The notes under the pieces: model-generated
Databases searched by the model: none
Seen by the model: the letters and a program-made list of their open reading frames with translations, nothing else
Told to the model about the DNA's origin: nothing
Shown: piece after piece, positions 1 to 5,745 of the stretch
Layout of the letters: each line of letters starts with the position of its first letter
Position numbering within the stretch: position 1 is the stretch's first letter
Source of the DNA: an uncultured Clostridia bacterium
Lineage (GTDB): Bacteria > Bacillota_A > Clostridia > TANB77 > CAG-508
Assembly (NCBI GenBank): GCA_944388685.1
Contig: CALXJS010000052.1
Span: forward strand, 1 to 10,366
Length of the DNA stretch: 10,366 nt
Direction of reading: 5' to 3'
Position numbers and translations under genes: made by a program

Positions 1-38
1 AAGAAAATAAAGATATATAAATGAATATTAGTATGTAT

Positions 39-89
39 AGAACAGCTAAAAGCCTTGAATTAGTAGAAGTAGAGGTTTATGGCTGTTCT
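39..89 (+). other. Inverted repeat near the left edge, possible structured transcript end
   Basis: AGAACAGC (39-46) is the exact reverse complement of GCTGTTCT (82-89). The stem can continue inward through TAAA (47-50) and TTTA (76-79) after a small bulge. It lies between a plus-strand TAA at 18-20, which could end a gene entering from the left edge, and the terminator-like hairpin at 111-136. It may be the 3' part of a small RNA or a structured 3' untranslated region. No RNA family was recognised. Confidence 0.35.
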
Positions 90-110
90 TACTCAAGCCC
101 CTATCTCTTT

Positions 111-146
111 TTGCACAAAACTTTGATTTTGTGCAATGTTTTATAT
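111..146 (+). terminator. Intrinsic terminator-like hairpin, plus strand
   Basis: TTGCACAAAA (111-120) and TTTTGTGCAA (127-136) form a perfect 10 bp stem with loop CTTTGA, followed on the plus strand by the T-rich tract TGTTTTATATTTAT. The minus-strand side lacks a T tract after the stem, so a plus-strand role is more likely. It would end a transcript entering from beyond the left edge. The rest of 147-288 is very AT-rich, and I see no gene or clear signal in it. Confidence 0.5.
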
Positions 147-288
147 TTATAATAATTAAGAAGCTACATAACTTCCCCTACTCGATTTATTAAACAGAAT
201 AAATATTTATATAAGAACTTAATATCATATAAAAAATTAAAAGTCAATAAAATTATCAAAACTTTTTAATTTTATATAATACACCTAA

Positions 289-453
289 TTGTTCACTATT
301 ATAGAATTAGATGATGATACACATGAAAATGAAGAAAGAAAAAAAAGAGATATACTATTAGAAAAAATGTTTAAAGAAACAATAAATATAATACATTTTA
401 AATCAAAAAATGAATATACGGAAAGTGAAATATTAAACAAACTAAAAGGGTAG
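289..453 (+). pseudogene. Decayed C-terminal fragment of a DUF2726-type protein
   Basis: This frame encodes about 54 residues containing IELDDDTHENEERKKRD (from position 301), then LLEKMFKETI, and it ends at TAG 451-453. This resembles the end of DUF2726 proteins, where an ELDD-x-x-H motif followed by a charged R-x-x-RD helix is typical of the nuclease-like fold of that family. That assignment rests on pattern memory, not a search. A stop (TAA, 286-288) closes the frame directly upstream, there is no ribosome binding site, and the first ATG lies inside the motif region. The N-terminal part of the domain is therefore missing, and I read this as a gene remnant. It is the only protein-like coding signal on the plus strand, which suggests an accessory gene lost between conserved blocks. 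The terminator directly behind it looks intact. An alternative is a very small active protein, which is less likely. Confidence 0.55.
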
Positions 454-470
454 CTTAAGCTACCTCTTTT
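444..470. terminator. Two-way intrinsic terminator
   Basis: GGTAGC (449-454) and GCTACC (459-464) form a perfect stem with loop TTAA. It is extended by AAAAG (444-448) and CTTTT (466-470) across a one-base bulge at 465. The plus strand continues with CTCTTTTGCTTC and the minus strand with CCTTTTAGTTTG, so it can stop transcripts from both sides: the DUF2726 remnant on the plus strand and the rho-lipase unit on the minus strand, whose last stop codon lies 58 bases away. Confidence 0.7.
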
Positions 471-528
471 GCTTCAAAAGGATTAAAATAAAATAATTCT
501 ATTTCCTCTATCTTTATTTTACTCTATA

Positions 529-1707
529 TTATAATCCTCTCTCTCTCAAGTTAGATACTAGTTGAACATAAAATTCTCGCACATCAAATCCTTTAAAATT
601 TTCTCTATTTAAATCTATTACGTCTCCATGAGATATTCCTCGTTTTCCTTTAGTTGTTAAATATGTATATTTTTCTCCCCAAGCAAAAGATTTTTCTCCA
701 ACTAATCCATCATTTTCTCCATCAAAATACTTAACTAATTTGTGGGTGAAATTTAATGGAAACTGTCCAGATGTACTTTTATTTAGTTTTGATCCTACTG
801 ATTGATAAAAAACATTGGGATTATCAAATAGTATACTATTTCTTTGTTTACACTTTTTATAAGTTAAATCATTTACAGCACTTAAGAAATCTGATTTTGA
901 ATCTCCTAGTTTTTGAGCCGAATTGTTATATATAGTAGCAATTGTATCTTTTTGTTTTTCTGGTATTTTGGTTAATAAATAATCCGCAAACTCACATCCT
1001 CTGTGAGGCGTATTAATTGTTGTTAATGAAGCAACAGAGTTAGCTATTTTAGGATCAACGATAGCCATTCTAGCATCTAACCCACCTTTTGAATGTGCTA
1101 TAATATTTACTTTTTCACATCCACTTCCTTTTATAATTTCTTCTATTCTCTTTATTAATTCTTTTGCACTGTCTTCAACAGACAAAGCACTACTATGGTT
1201 ACCATAGTATATAGTTGCACCATTTTCTTCTAATTCTTTAGGGATTCTTCCCCAATAATTAAAATATTTATAATCTCTAAAAAACACGCCATGCACTAAA
1301 AGAATAGGATATTTCGTTTTACATATTTGCTGTTCTTTTCTGGTGTTATTTAATTTCATTTTGTTTGTTTCAAAACGAATTTCTTTAGATACTATAAAAA
1401 GTATTTTTAGTAATATAAATGTATTAAAAATAGGTATGAAACAAAAAACAATTCCAAGTATTCTCCATTTTATTCCTAATTGTATTGAAGTTGTATATAC
1501 CATTATTAATCCTATCAGTAATAAAAATAAATCCATTATGGCAAAAAATAGAATTTTTATACTAAATAAGATATATGTTTGAACCGTGGTTTGTAATTGA
1601 ATTAAACTAGAAACTTTTATTATAGTATATAGTATTAGTACAATTGATATTACGAGTGATATTTTTAAGATATTACAACCAATTTTGCATAATTTTATTT
1701 TTCTCAT
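529..1707 (-). CDS. Membrane-anchored lipase-like alpha/beta hydrolase
   Basis: This 392-residue protein has three hydrophobic segments at the N-terminus (about 12-31, 45-71 and 82-106), followed by a triacylglycerol-lipase type alpha/beta hydrolase domain from about residue 133 to the end. Visible landmarks are the oxyanion strand LLVHG (136-140), the nucleophile elbow AHSKGG with Ser206 (a GHSxGG variant), NDG with Asp333 and SHGD with His360, which give a complete Ser-Asp-His triad. TINTPHRG (230-237) is typical of bacterial lipases in the Pseudomonas/Staphylococcus lipase superfamily. The substrate is unknown: lipid, acyl ester or cell-surface ester are all possible. The hydrolase domain is tethered to the membrane, and its side cannot be fixed from sequence alone. 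The start is an ATG with AAGGGG five bases upstream. It lies 30 bases after the rho stop with no terminator between, so it is probably co-transcribed with rho. I am confident of the fold and uncertain of the role. Confidence 0.85.
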   Translation of the reverse strand: MRKIKLCKIGCNILKISLVISIVLILYTIIKVSSLIQLQTTVQTYILFSIKILFFAIMDLFLLLIGLIMVYTTSIQLGIKWRILGIVFCFIPIFNTFILLKILFIVSKEIRFETNKMKLNNTRKEQQICKTKYPILLVHGVFFRDYKYFNYWGRIPKELEENGATIYYGNHSSALSVEDSAKELIKRIEEIIKGSGCEKVNIIAHSKGGLDARMAIVDPKIANSVASLTTINTPHRGCEFADYLLTKIPEKQKDTIATIYNNSAQKLGDSKSDFLSAVNDLTYKKCKQRNSILFDNPNVFYQSVGSKLNKSTSGQFPLNFTHKLVKYFDGENDGLVGEKSFAWGEKYTYLTTKGKRGISHGDVIDLNRENFKGFDVREFYVQLVSNLRERGL

Positions 1708-1737
1708 ATAATCCCCTTAATTTTAGTTTTTTATTTT

Positions 1738-3105
1738 TTACTTAAATCTTCGTAAATATGAATCTATTTTTTCTACAAATTCTTGATTATTTTTTGTTTT
1801 TGTCATTTCACTAATCACCTGTTCTGTAACTTCTGCAACAGGCATTGCATTCATTGCTTTTCTTAAAGCAAAAACCGTTTCTCTTTCAGCAGGTGTTAAT
1901 AATAAATCTTCTCTTCTCGTACCAGATTTATTAATATCAATTGCAGGAAATATTCTTCTTTCAGATAATTTTCTATCTAGATGAACTTCCATATTACCTG
2001 TTCCTTTAAATTCCTCAAAAATAACATCATCCATTCTACTACCTGTATCAATTAACGCTGTTGCTAAGATAGTTAGACTTCCCCCGTTTTCAATGTTTCT
2101 TGCTGCACCAAAGAATTTTTTTGGTTTATGTAATGCTGCTGGGTCCATACCACCTGATAAAGTTCTTCCAGAAGACGGAATAACAAGGTTATAGGCTCTG
2201 GTTAATCTTGTAATACTATCTAATAAAATAACAACATCTTTTTCTTGTTCAATTAATCTTTTGGCTCTGGCCAATACCATTTCTGCAACTTTTACATGAT
2301 GTTCTGGTAATTCGTCAAATGTTGAATGAATAACTTGACCTTTAATAGAACGTTTCATATCTGTTACTTCTTCTGGCCTTTCGTCGATTAAAAGTACAAT
2401 TAGTTCCACTTCTGGATTGTTTTGACTAATACTGTTAGCAACTTTTTTCAATAATGTTGTTTTTCCTACTTTTGGAGGTGCAACAATCATTCCTCTTTGT
2501 CCTTTTCCTATAGGGCACATTAGGTCTATAATTCTAGTTGCATAATCATTTTGAACAGTCTCCAATTTTAATCGTTCATTTGGATAAATAGGAATTAACT
2601 CATCAAATCTCTTTCTTTTTAAAGCTTTTTCTGGATGTTCTCCATTAACTTCTCCTACAAATATTAGTGAAGGAAATTTTTCGCCTTCTCTAAATCTAGA
2701 AATCCCTTTAATGATATCTCCTGTATCTAGTCTAAATCTTCTAATTTGTACCATAGAAATATAAACGTCTTTTTCGCTAGATAAGAAATTATCTCCTCTT
2801 AAAAATCCATATCCGTCAGGCATAATATCTAATATACCTTCGACGATTTCATCTCCTTCATTGGTTAATTTATAATCAACAATAGGTTCTCCATTTTCGT
2901 CATATTGTCTTTCTATAGTTTCTTTTTTTACATCATCAAAATTACTATTCTCGTTATTTTCTTCATTGCCTTCAGAAGAAATATTAGAAAGTTGTTTAAG
3001 TATTTCTATAATCTCCTCTTTCTTTAATTTTGAAATATTTTTAATATTGTGTTCTTTCGCTAGTGTTTTTAGGTCCACTAAACTCATTGATTCTAAATCT
3101 AACAT
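1738..3105 (-). CDS. rho: Transcription termination factor Rho
   Basis: Rho is the hexameric RNA-dependent ATPase that releases transcripts lacking intrinsic terminators. The 455 residues show the N-terminal Rho_N helical domain (about 7-40), an acidic, Asn-rich linker (45-60), the cold-shock-like primary RNA-binding domain (about 85-150, with DGYGFLR at 97-103), and the ATPase core. The core has Walker [10 protein letters not shown] (209-217), Walker [11 protein letters not shown] (291-300), the Q-loop region around [20 protein letters not shown] (317-336) and the R-loop [13 protein letters not shown] (366-378). The length is normal for Firmicutes, without the large N-terminal insert seen in some high-GC bacteria. 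The start is an ATG with TAGGAGG five bases upstream. It has its own promoter after the divIC terminator, and the lipase-like gene follows closely. Rho often controls its own leader, but nothing in this 65-base leader proves that. The identity is certain. Confidence 0.98.
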   Translation of the reverse strand: MLDLESMSLVDLKTLAKEHNIKNISKLKKEEIIEILKQLSNISSEGNEENNENSNFDDVKKETIERQYDENGEPIVDYKLTNEGDEIVEGILDIMPDGYGFLRGDNFLSSEKDVYISMVQIRRFRLDTGDIIKGISRFREGEKFPSLIFVGEVNGEHPEKALKRKRFDELIPIYPNERLKLETVQNDYATRIIDLMCPIGKGQRGMIVAPPKVGKTTLLKKVANSISQNNPEVELIVLLIDERPEEVTDMKRSIKGQVIHSTFDELPEHHVKVAEMVLARAKRLIEQEKDVVILLDSITRLTRAYNLVIPSSGRTLSGGMDPAALHKPKKFFGAARNIENGGSLTILATALIDTGSRMDDVIFEEFKGTGNMEVHLDRKLSERRIFPAIDINKSGTRREDLLLTPAERETVFALRKAMNAMPVAEVTEQVISEMTKTKNNQEFVEKIDSYLRRFK

Positions 3106-3176
3106 AAAACCTCCTATTTTTTATAATTATAATATTTTGATAACATGGGAATAAAAACGAATCTAATACAAATATG

Positions 3177-3185
3177 ATTATATCA
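3177..3185 (-). promoter_or_regulatory. Extended -10 sigma-A promoter of rho
   Basis: On the minus strand TGATATAAT gives a perfect -10 hexamer (3177-3182) with the TG extension (3184-3185). The -35 region 17 bases upstream is only TTTATT, as expected when an extended -10 compensates. Transcription would start near 3170, giving a leader of about 65 bases. The promoter lies just downstream of the divIC terminator, which supports a separate rho unit. Confidence 0.65.
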
Positions 3186-3216
3186 CAAAATATAAAAAAA
3201 ATAAACAAAATTTTCC

Positions 3217-3253
3217 AAAAAAGGAATATAATCTTCAAAAGACTACATTCCTT
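3217..3253 (-). terminator. Intrinsic terminator of yabP-yabQ-divIC, overlapping the divIC stop
   Basis: On the minus strand AAGGAATGTAGTCTT (3253-3239) pairs with AAGATTATATTCCTT (3235-3221) across a three-base loop. This is a 15 bp stem with two G-U wobbles, followed by a run of six T. The ascending arm contains the last codons and the TAG stop (3243-3245) of divIC, so the terminator begins inside the gene. Confidence 0.85.
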
Positions 3254-3518
3254 GATCTATATATACTCTTTCATTTGGATAATACATATCTAATTTTTCT
3301 CTTGCCATCTCTTCAATAAAGTCTAATGAGTTAACATCATCCTTCTTTTGGTTTAATTCTTCATTTGTAGCCTTTTCTGATGCAATTTGTTGAGTTAGTT
3401 CTTCTGTATCATTATTATATTCATTTAATGTTTTTTGTTGATTAATAAATACAAAAACAATATAAATAAAAATAGCAACAATAAATATATTTCTTAAAAT
3501 TTTTTTATTCTTTTTCAT
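3243..3518 (-). CDS. divIC: DivIC/FtsB-like septum formation initiator
   Basis: This 91-residue bitopic membrane protein has a basic N-terminus (MKKNKK), one transmembrane helix (about 10-25), a Glu/Gln/Asn-rich coiled coil (about 27-62), and the family signature FIEEMAREKLDMYYPNE (67-83). In the divisome this family pairs with FtsL and DivIB/FtsQ on the outer face of the membrane to activate septal peptidoglycan synthesis. The order yabP-yabQ-divIC matches that of Bacillus subtilis and fixes the name better than sequence alone, because FtsB, FtsL and DivIC are all short and divergent. The start is an ATG with TGGAG about nine bases upstream. It lies 63 bases after yabQ without a visible terminator, so the three genes probably form one unit ending at the hairpin over its stop codon. 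Confidence 0.9.
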   Translation of the reverse strand: MKKNKKILRNIFIVAIFIYIVFVFINQQKTLNEYNNDTEELTQQIASEKATNEELNQKKDDVNSLDFIEEMAREKLDMYYPNERVYIDQGM

Positions 3519-3581
3519 AGGTAATCTCCATCTTAAAAAGTTTCACATATATATTATTCTACATTTTTTAATTAAATCCTT

Positions 3582-4088
3582 CTAGTTTTTAGCATTTTTT
3601 ACAAATTTGGTAGATATTTTAGACTTTTTTATTGAAATAATAAAATTTTTACCTATTTTTGTAAAAAACTTTTTAATGTTTATGATAATAAAAGATATAG
3701 GTTTGAATAGTATATGTTTTAATATTTGACTAAATATATCCAAAGGAATTCTTATAAATTTAAAAATTAAAGAAAAAATTTTTTTAATAAAATCAATTAT
3801 TATTAAATTTAATTTAATTACAAATTTGCTCAATATAATTACATATAAAAGAATTCCAAGGACAATTGCTAAAAACATAAATAATCGAATTTCACCATTA
3901 TTATAGGTAAATATAGAATATAGTATTAAAAGACCTGTTAAAATCCAAAATAGTATGTCTTCTATATAAGTAATAACATCAGGCGTCTTCACTGCTTTTC
4001 TTAATATTCTAAAAAAATCAAATAAAAATCCAATTATAATACCATCAACTGCAAATATAAGAAATAAGTATAATTGAGAATTAATCAT
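3582..4088 (-). CDS. yabQ: Spore cortex biosynthesis protein YabQ
   Basis: This 168-residue, highly hydrophobic protein has three clear membrane segments (about 5-24, 43-61 and 69-92). Family hallmarks visible are FFRILRK (25-31) after the first helix, EDILFWIL (43-50) and NNGEIRLFMFL (63-73). In Bacillus subtilis YabQ is a sigma-E-dependent membrane protein of the outer forespore membrane needed for cortex formation. That role is taken from the family and is not shown here. The C-terminal third (95-168) is an Ile/Phe/Lys-rich amphipathic tail with no recognisable domain, richer in Lys and Ile than the core. The start is an ATG with AGGGGG upstream, 19 bases after the yabP stop, so translation is probably coupled to yabP. 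The identity is supported by both sequence and neighbours. Confidence 0.9.
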   Translation of the reverse strand: MINSQLYLFLIFAVDGIIIGFLFDFFRILRKAVKTPDVITYIEDILFWILTGLLILYSIFTYNNGEIRLFMFLAIVLGILLYVIILSKFVIKLNLIIIDFIKKIFSLIFKFIRIPLDIFSQILKHILFKPISFIIINIKKFFTKIGKNFIISIKKSKISTKFVKNAKN

Positions 4089-4107
4089 TATCTTCCCCCT
4101 ATAATAA

Positions 4108-4404
4108 TTACTTAAATATCTTACTAATAATACTACCCTTATTTTTTTCCACTTCTTTATTGCTATAAGCTAAATAAGAAATATTTCCTTCTACAATTAC
4201 TTCGGAAGTGTCAATACTTAATTTAGTTATTCTAAGATTCTCTCCTTTTATAGTCAATAATCCTAATTCTGTTTCAACCATAATAACTTGATCATCAAAA
4301 CTCAATACATCTAATACTCCTGAAATACTTAGCTTTCCTCTATTTTCTAATATTAAATTTTGAACTACAGCTGTACTAATTGTTTTTCTTTCATCAATCG
4401 TCAT
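4108..4404 (-). CDS. yabP: Sporulation protein YabP
   Basis: This 98-residue soluble protein belongs to the YabP/YqfC family. The beta-rich core reads LSISGVLDVLSFDD (25-38), MVETELGLLTIKGENL (42-57) and IDTSEVIVEGNISYLAYS (64-81), closely matching YabP with its G-V-x-x-V-x-S-F-D and L-x-I-x-G signatures. In Bacillus subtilis YabP is made in the mother cell under sigma-E and is needed for spore cortex formation. YqfC, a homologue acting near spoIV genes, is the main alternative, but adjacency to yabQ and divIC favours YabP. The start is an ATG with TTGGAGG about seven bases upstream. The upstream region is the hairpin-rich stretch 4441-4616. I could not identify a convincing sigma-E promoter, although an AT-rich segment just upstream could hide one. 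Confidence 0.93.
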   Translation of the reverse strand: MTIDERKTISTAVVQNLILENRGKLSISGVLDVLSFDDQVIMVETELGLLTIKGENLRITKLSIDTSEVIVEGNISYLAYSNKEVEKNKGSIISKIFK

Positions 4405-4440
4405 AATCGTACCTCCAAATTTTTAATCTAAATTATATAT

Positions 4441-4616
4441 ATTCAAGGGTTGTCTATTTTAGAACAATAGCGGGCTTTTTTGAACATTTTATCTGTTTAT
4501 AACACTTAAGAGCCCGCGTTATTGTTCGCGTGCCAAATTTTACGAAAGTCAAAATTTGTGTGCAATCACTAGAGCGAAGCGACGTTCTAGTATAGGAGAA
4601 CTCGATTTTTCCTATA
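4441..4616. repeat. Tandem array of four hairpins, possible intergenic repeat or structured RNA
   Basis: The 270 bases between lysC and yabP hold no gene but carry four consecutive inverted repeats. H1: 15 bp GAACAATAGCGGGCT (4462-4476) with 4511-4527, with a 2-base bulge and a 34-base loop. H2: CAAATTTT (4534-4541) with AAAATTTG (4551-4558), capped outside by TGC and GCA. H3: ACTAGA (4568-4573) with TCTAGT (4586-4591), with GCGAAGCG in the loop. H4: TATAGGAGAA (4591-4600) with TTTTCCTATA (4607-4616), including one G-U. None ends in a long T tract on either strand, so they do not look like stacked terminators. The local G and C content is higher than the surroundings. A dispersed palindromic repeat of this genome or a small RNA are both possible. 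Confidence 0.6.
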
Positions 4617-4624
4617 ACAAAGCA

Positions 4625-4672
4625 AAAGAAAAAAGGGAAAAATGAGTCTGTTCCCCAATTCCCTTTTCTTTA
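4625..4672 (-). terminator. Intrinsic terminator of lysC
   Basis: On the minus strand AAAAGGGAA (4667-4659) pairs perfectly with TTCCCTTTT (4639-4631). AAAGA and TCTTT extend the stem, and the strand then runs into a T-rich tract. The hairpin begins directly behind the lysC TAG stop at 4675-4677. The 19-base loop contains GGGGAACAGACTCATTT, so a second GGG-CCC register is possible. Confidence 0.8.
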
Positions 4673-4674
4673 TT

Positions 4675-5649
4675 CTAAGATAAATTAAAAATTTCGTTAT
4701 GCAATTTTTCTAACATTTTATCTGTGACTAGAGTTTTAAATGTAATAGAAATCTTACTTTCTGAGACATTAAATTCTAACATTTCTAATTTGTTTTCTTT
4801 AATAAAGTTAATTGCTTTTATAATAGCATCTGTATTTCTAATAATTCCGTTACCGATGATAGATATTCTAGAAATGTCTTTTTTTATAATACTTTTGATT
4901 TCATTTTTCTCGATTTTTTGATCAGATATGACTGTACCATAATTGTTGTTAAAAGTCGATTTTGTAATAATTGGTATTTTATATTTTTCTCCTATTTCAA
5001 TACATCGATTATGCAAAACTTTTGCACCTTCATTTGATAATTGCAACATTTCATCATAGGAAAGTTTTGTTAACTTTTTAGTTCCATTAACTTTATTAGG
5101 ATCTGATGAATAGATTCCATCTACATCAGAAAAGATATAACAATTTTTTGCTTTTAATGCTGCTGCAACAGCAACAGCTGTCGTATCAGAACCACCTCTA
5201 CCAAAAGTAGTTATATCTAGATTCTCATTAACCCCTTGAAATCCTGTTATGATGACAATATTTCCGCTTTCCAATTCTGAATAAATTCTGTCTGTATTAA
5301 TGGTTTCAATTAAAGCATCTTGATTTGTATTATTGGTATAAATACCAGCTTGCCATCCTGTTAAAGATACAGAAGAAAATCCTAAACTATTTAACAGAAT
5401 ACTTAATTTTGCGGCAGACATTTGCTCTCCACAACTGACCAATGCATCTAGTTCCCTTTTGTTAACCTCCTCTGTTAATTCATAAGCTTCATTTATAAGC
5501 TTATCTGTTGTCTTTCCTTGTGCTGATAAAATAACAACTATGTTCTTGTTATTGTTTTTGAAATCAATAATTCTGTTAGCAACGATTTTCAGTTTTTCAG
5601 TATTTGAAACAGAACTACCTCCAAATTTTAATACAATTATGTCCTCCAT
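4675..5649 (-). CDS. lysC: Aspartate kinase, short form with one recognisable ACT domain
   Basis: This enzyme phosphorylates L-aspartate with ATP, the first step toward lysine, threonine, methionine and, in spore formers, dipicolinate. The 324-residue product shows the amino acid kinase domain: KFGGSS (8-13), SAQGKTTDKL (42-51), CGEQMSAAKLS (73-83), TGWQAGI (97-103), TTFGRGGSDTT (147-157) and FSDVDGIYSSDP (173-184). The regulatory part is much shorter than in the roughly 400-residue Firmicute enzymes. Only about 65 residues (258-324) follow, and RISIIGNGII (261-270) resembles the second ACT repeat, so the first ACT appears to be absent. I chose ATG 5649 because AGAAGG lies eight bases upstream. 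An in-frame GTG at 5658 would overlap that site. The gene has its own sigma-A promoter and terminator. The leader is about 60 bases long, too short for a lysine riboswitch. Confidence 0.93.
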   Translation of the reverse strand: MEDIIVLKFGGSSVSNTEKLKIVANRIIDFKNNNKNIVVILSAQGKTTDKLINEAYELTEEVNKRELDALVSCGEQMSAAKLSILLNSLGFSSVSLTGWQAGIYTNNTNQDALIETINTDRIYSELESGNIVIITGFQGVNENLDITTFGRGGSDTTAVAVAAALKAKNCYIFSDVDGIYSSDPNKVNGTKKLTKLSYDEMLQLSNEGAKVLHNRCIEIGEKYKIPIITKSTFNNNYGTVISDQKIEKNEIKSIIKKDISRISIIGNGIIRNTDAIIKAINFIKENKLEMLEFNVSESKISITFKTLVTDKMLEKLHNEIFNLS

Positions 5650-5680
5650 ATTAAGCACCTTCTTTATTTCATAATAATAA

Positions 5681-5708
5681 AAAGTTAAATTTATTTAAAT
5701 TTAACTTT
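5681..5708 (-). other. Perfect 12 bp AT hairpin at the start of the lysC leader
   Basis: AAAGTTAAATTT (5681-5692) and AAATTTAACTTT (5697-5708) form an uninterrupted 12 bp stem with a 4-base loop. On the minus strand it is followed by TTATTATTAT. It starts seven bases after the lysC -10 box, so it would lie at the extreme 5' end of the lysC transcript, and it is also 37 bases after the prfB stop. It could be a weak prfB terminator, a 5' stabilising hairpin for lysC mRNA, or a palindromic operator for a regulator of lysC. Confidence 0.6.
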
Positions 5709-5714
5709 ATTACT

Positions 5715-5744
5715 ATTATATTCGATTATGCTTAAATATGTCAA
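5715..5744 (-). promoter_or_regulatory. Sigma-A promoter of lysC
   Basis: The minus strand reads TTGACA (5744-5739), an 18-base spacer and TATAAT (5720-5715), a consensus housekeeping promoter. The -35 box begins one base after the prfB stop codon. The predicted start is near 5708, giving a leader of about 60 bases to the lysC ATG. Confidence 0.82.
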
Positions 5745-5745
5745 A

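Noticed and set aside
21..152. A 43-codon plus-strand open frame from ATG 21 to TAA 152
   Set aside because: There is no ribosome binding site, the frame runs through both arms of two hairpins, including the terminator-like one, and the product resembles no family I know. It is more likely to be untranslated structured sequence.
4405..4461. A sigma-E promoter before yabP
   Set aside because: The AT-rich segment offers several loose matches but no pair of boxes at correct spacing that stands out. The expectation comes only from the Bacillus subtilis homologue.
4441..4616. A CRISPR array or a transposon end
   Set aside because: The hairpins differ from one another and are not direct repeats with spacers. 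There is no transposase and no target duplication that I can see.
5650..5745. A lysine riboswitch upstream of lysC
   Set aside because: The leader after the predicted start is only about 60 bases and contains a single AT hairpin, far too little for the multi-helix L-box.
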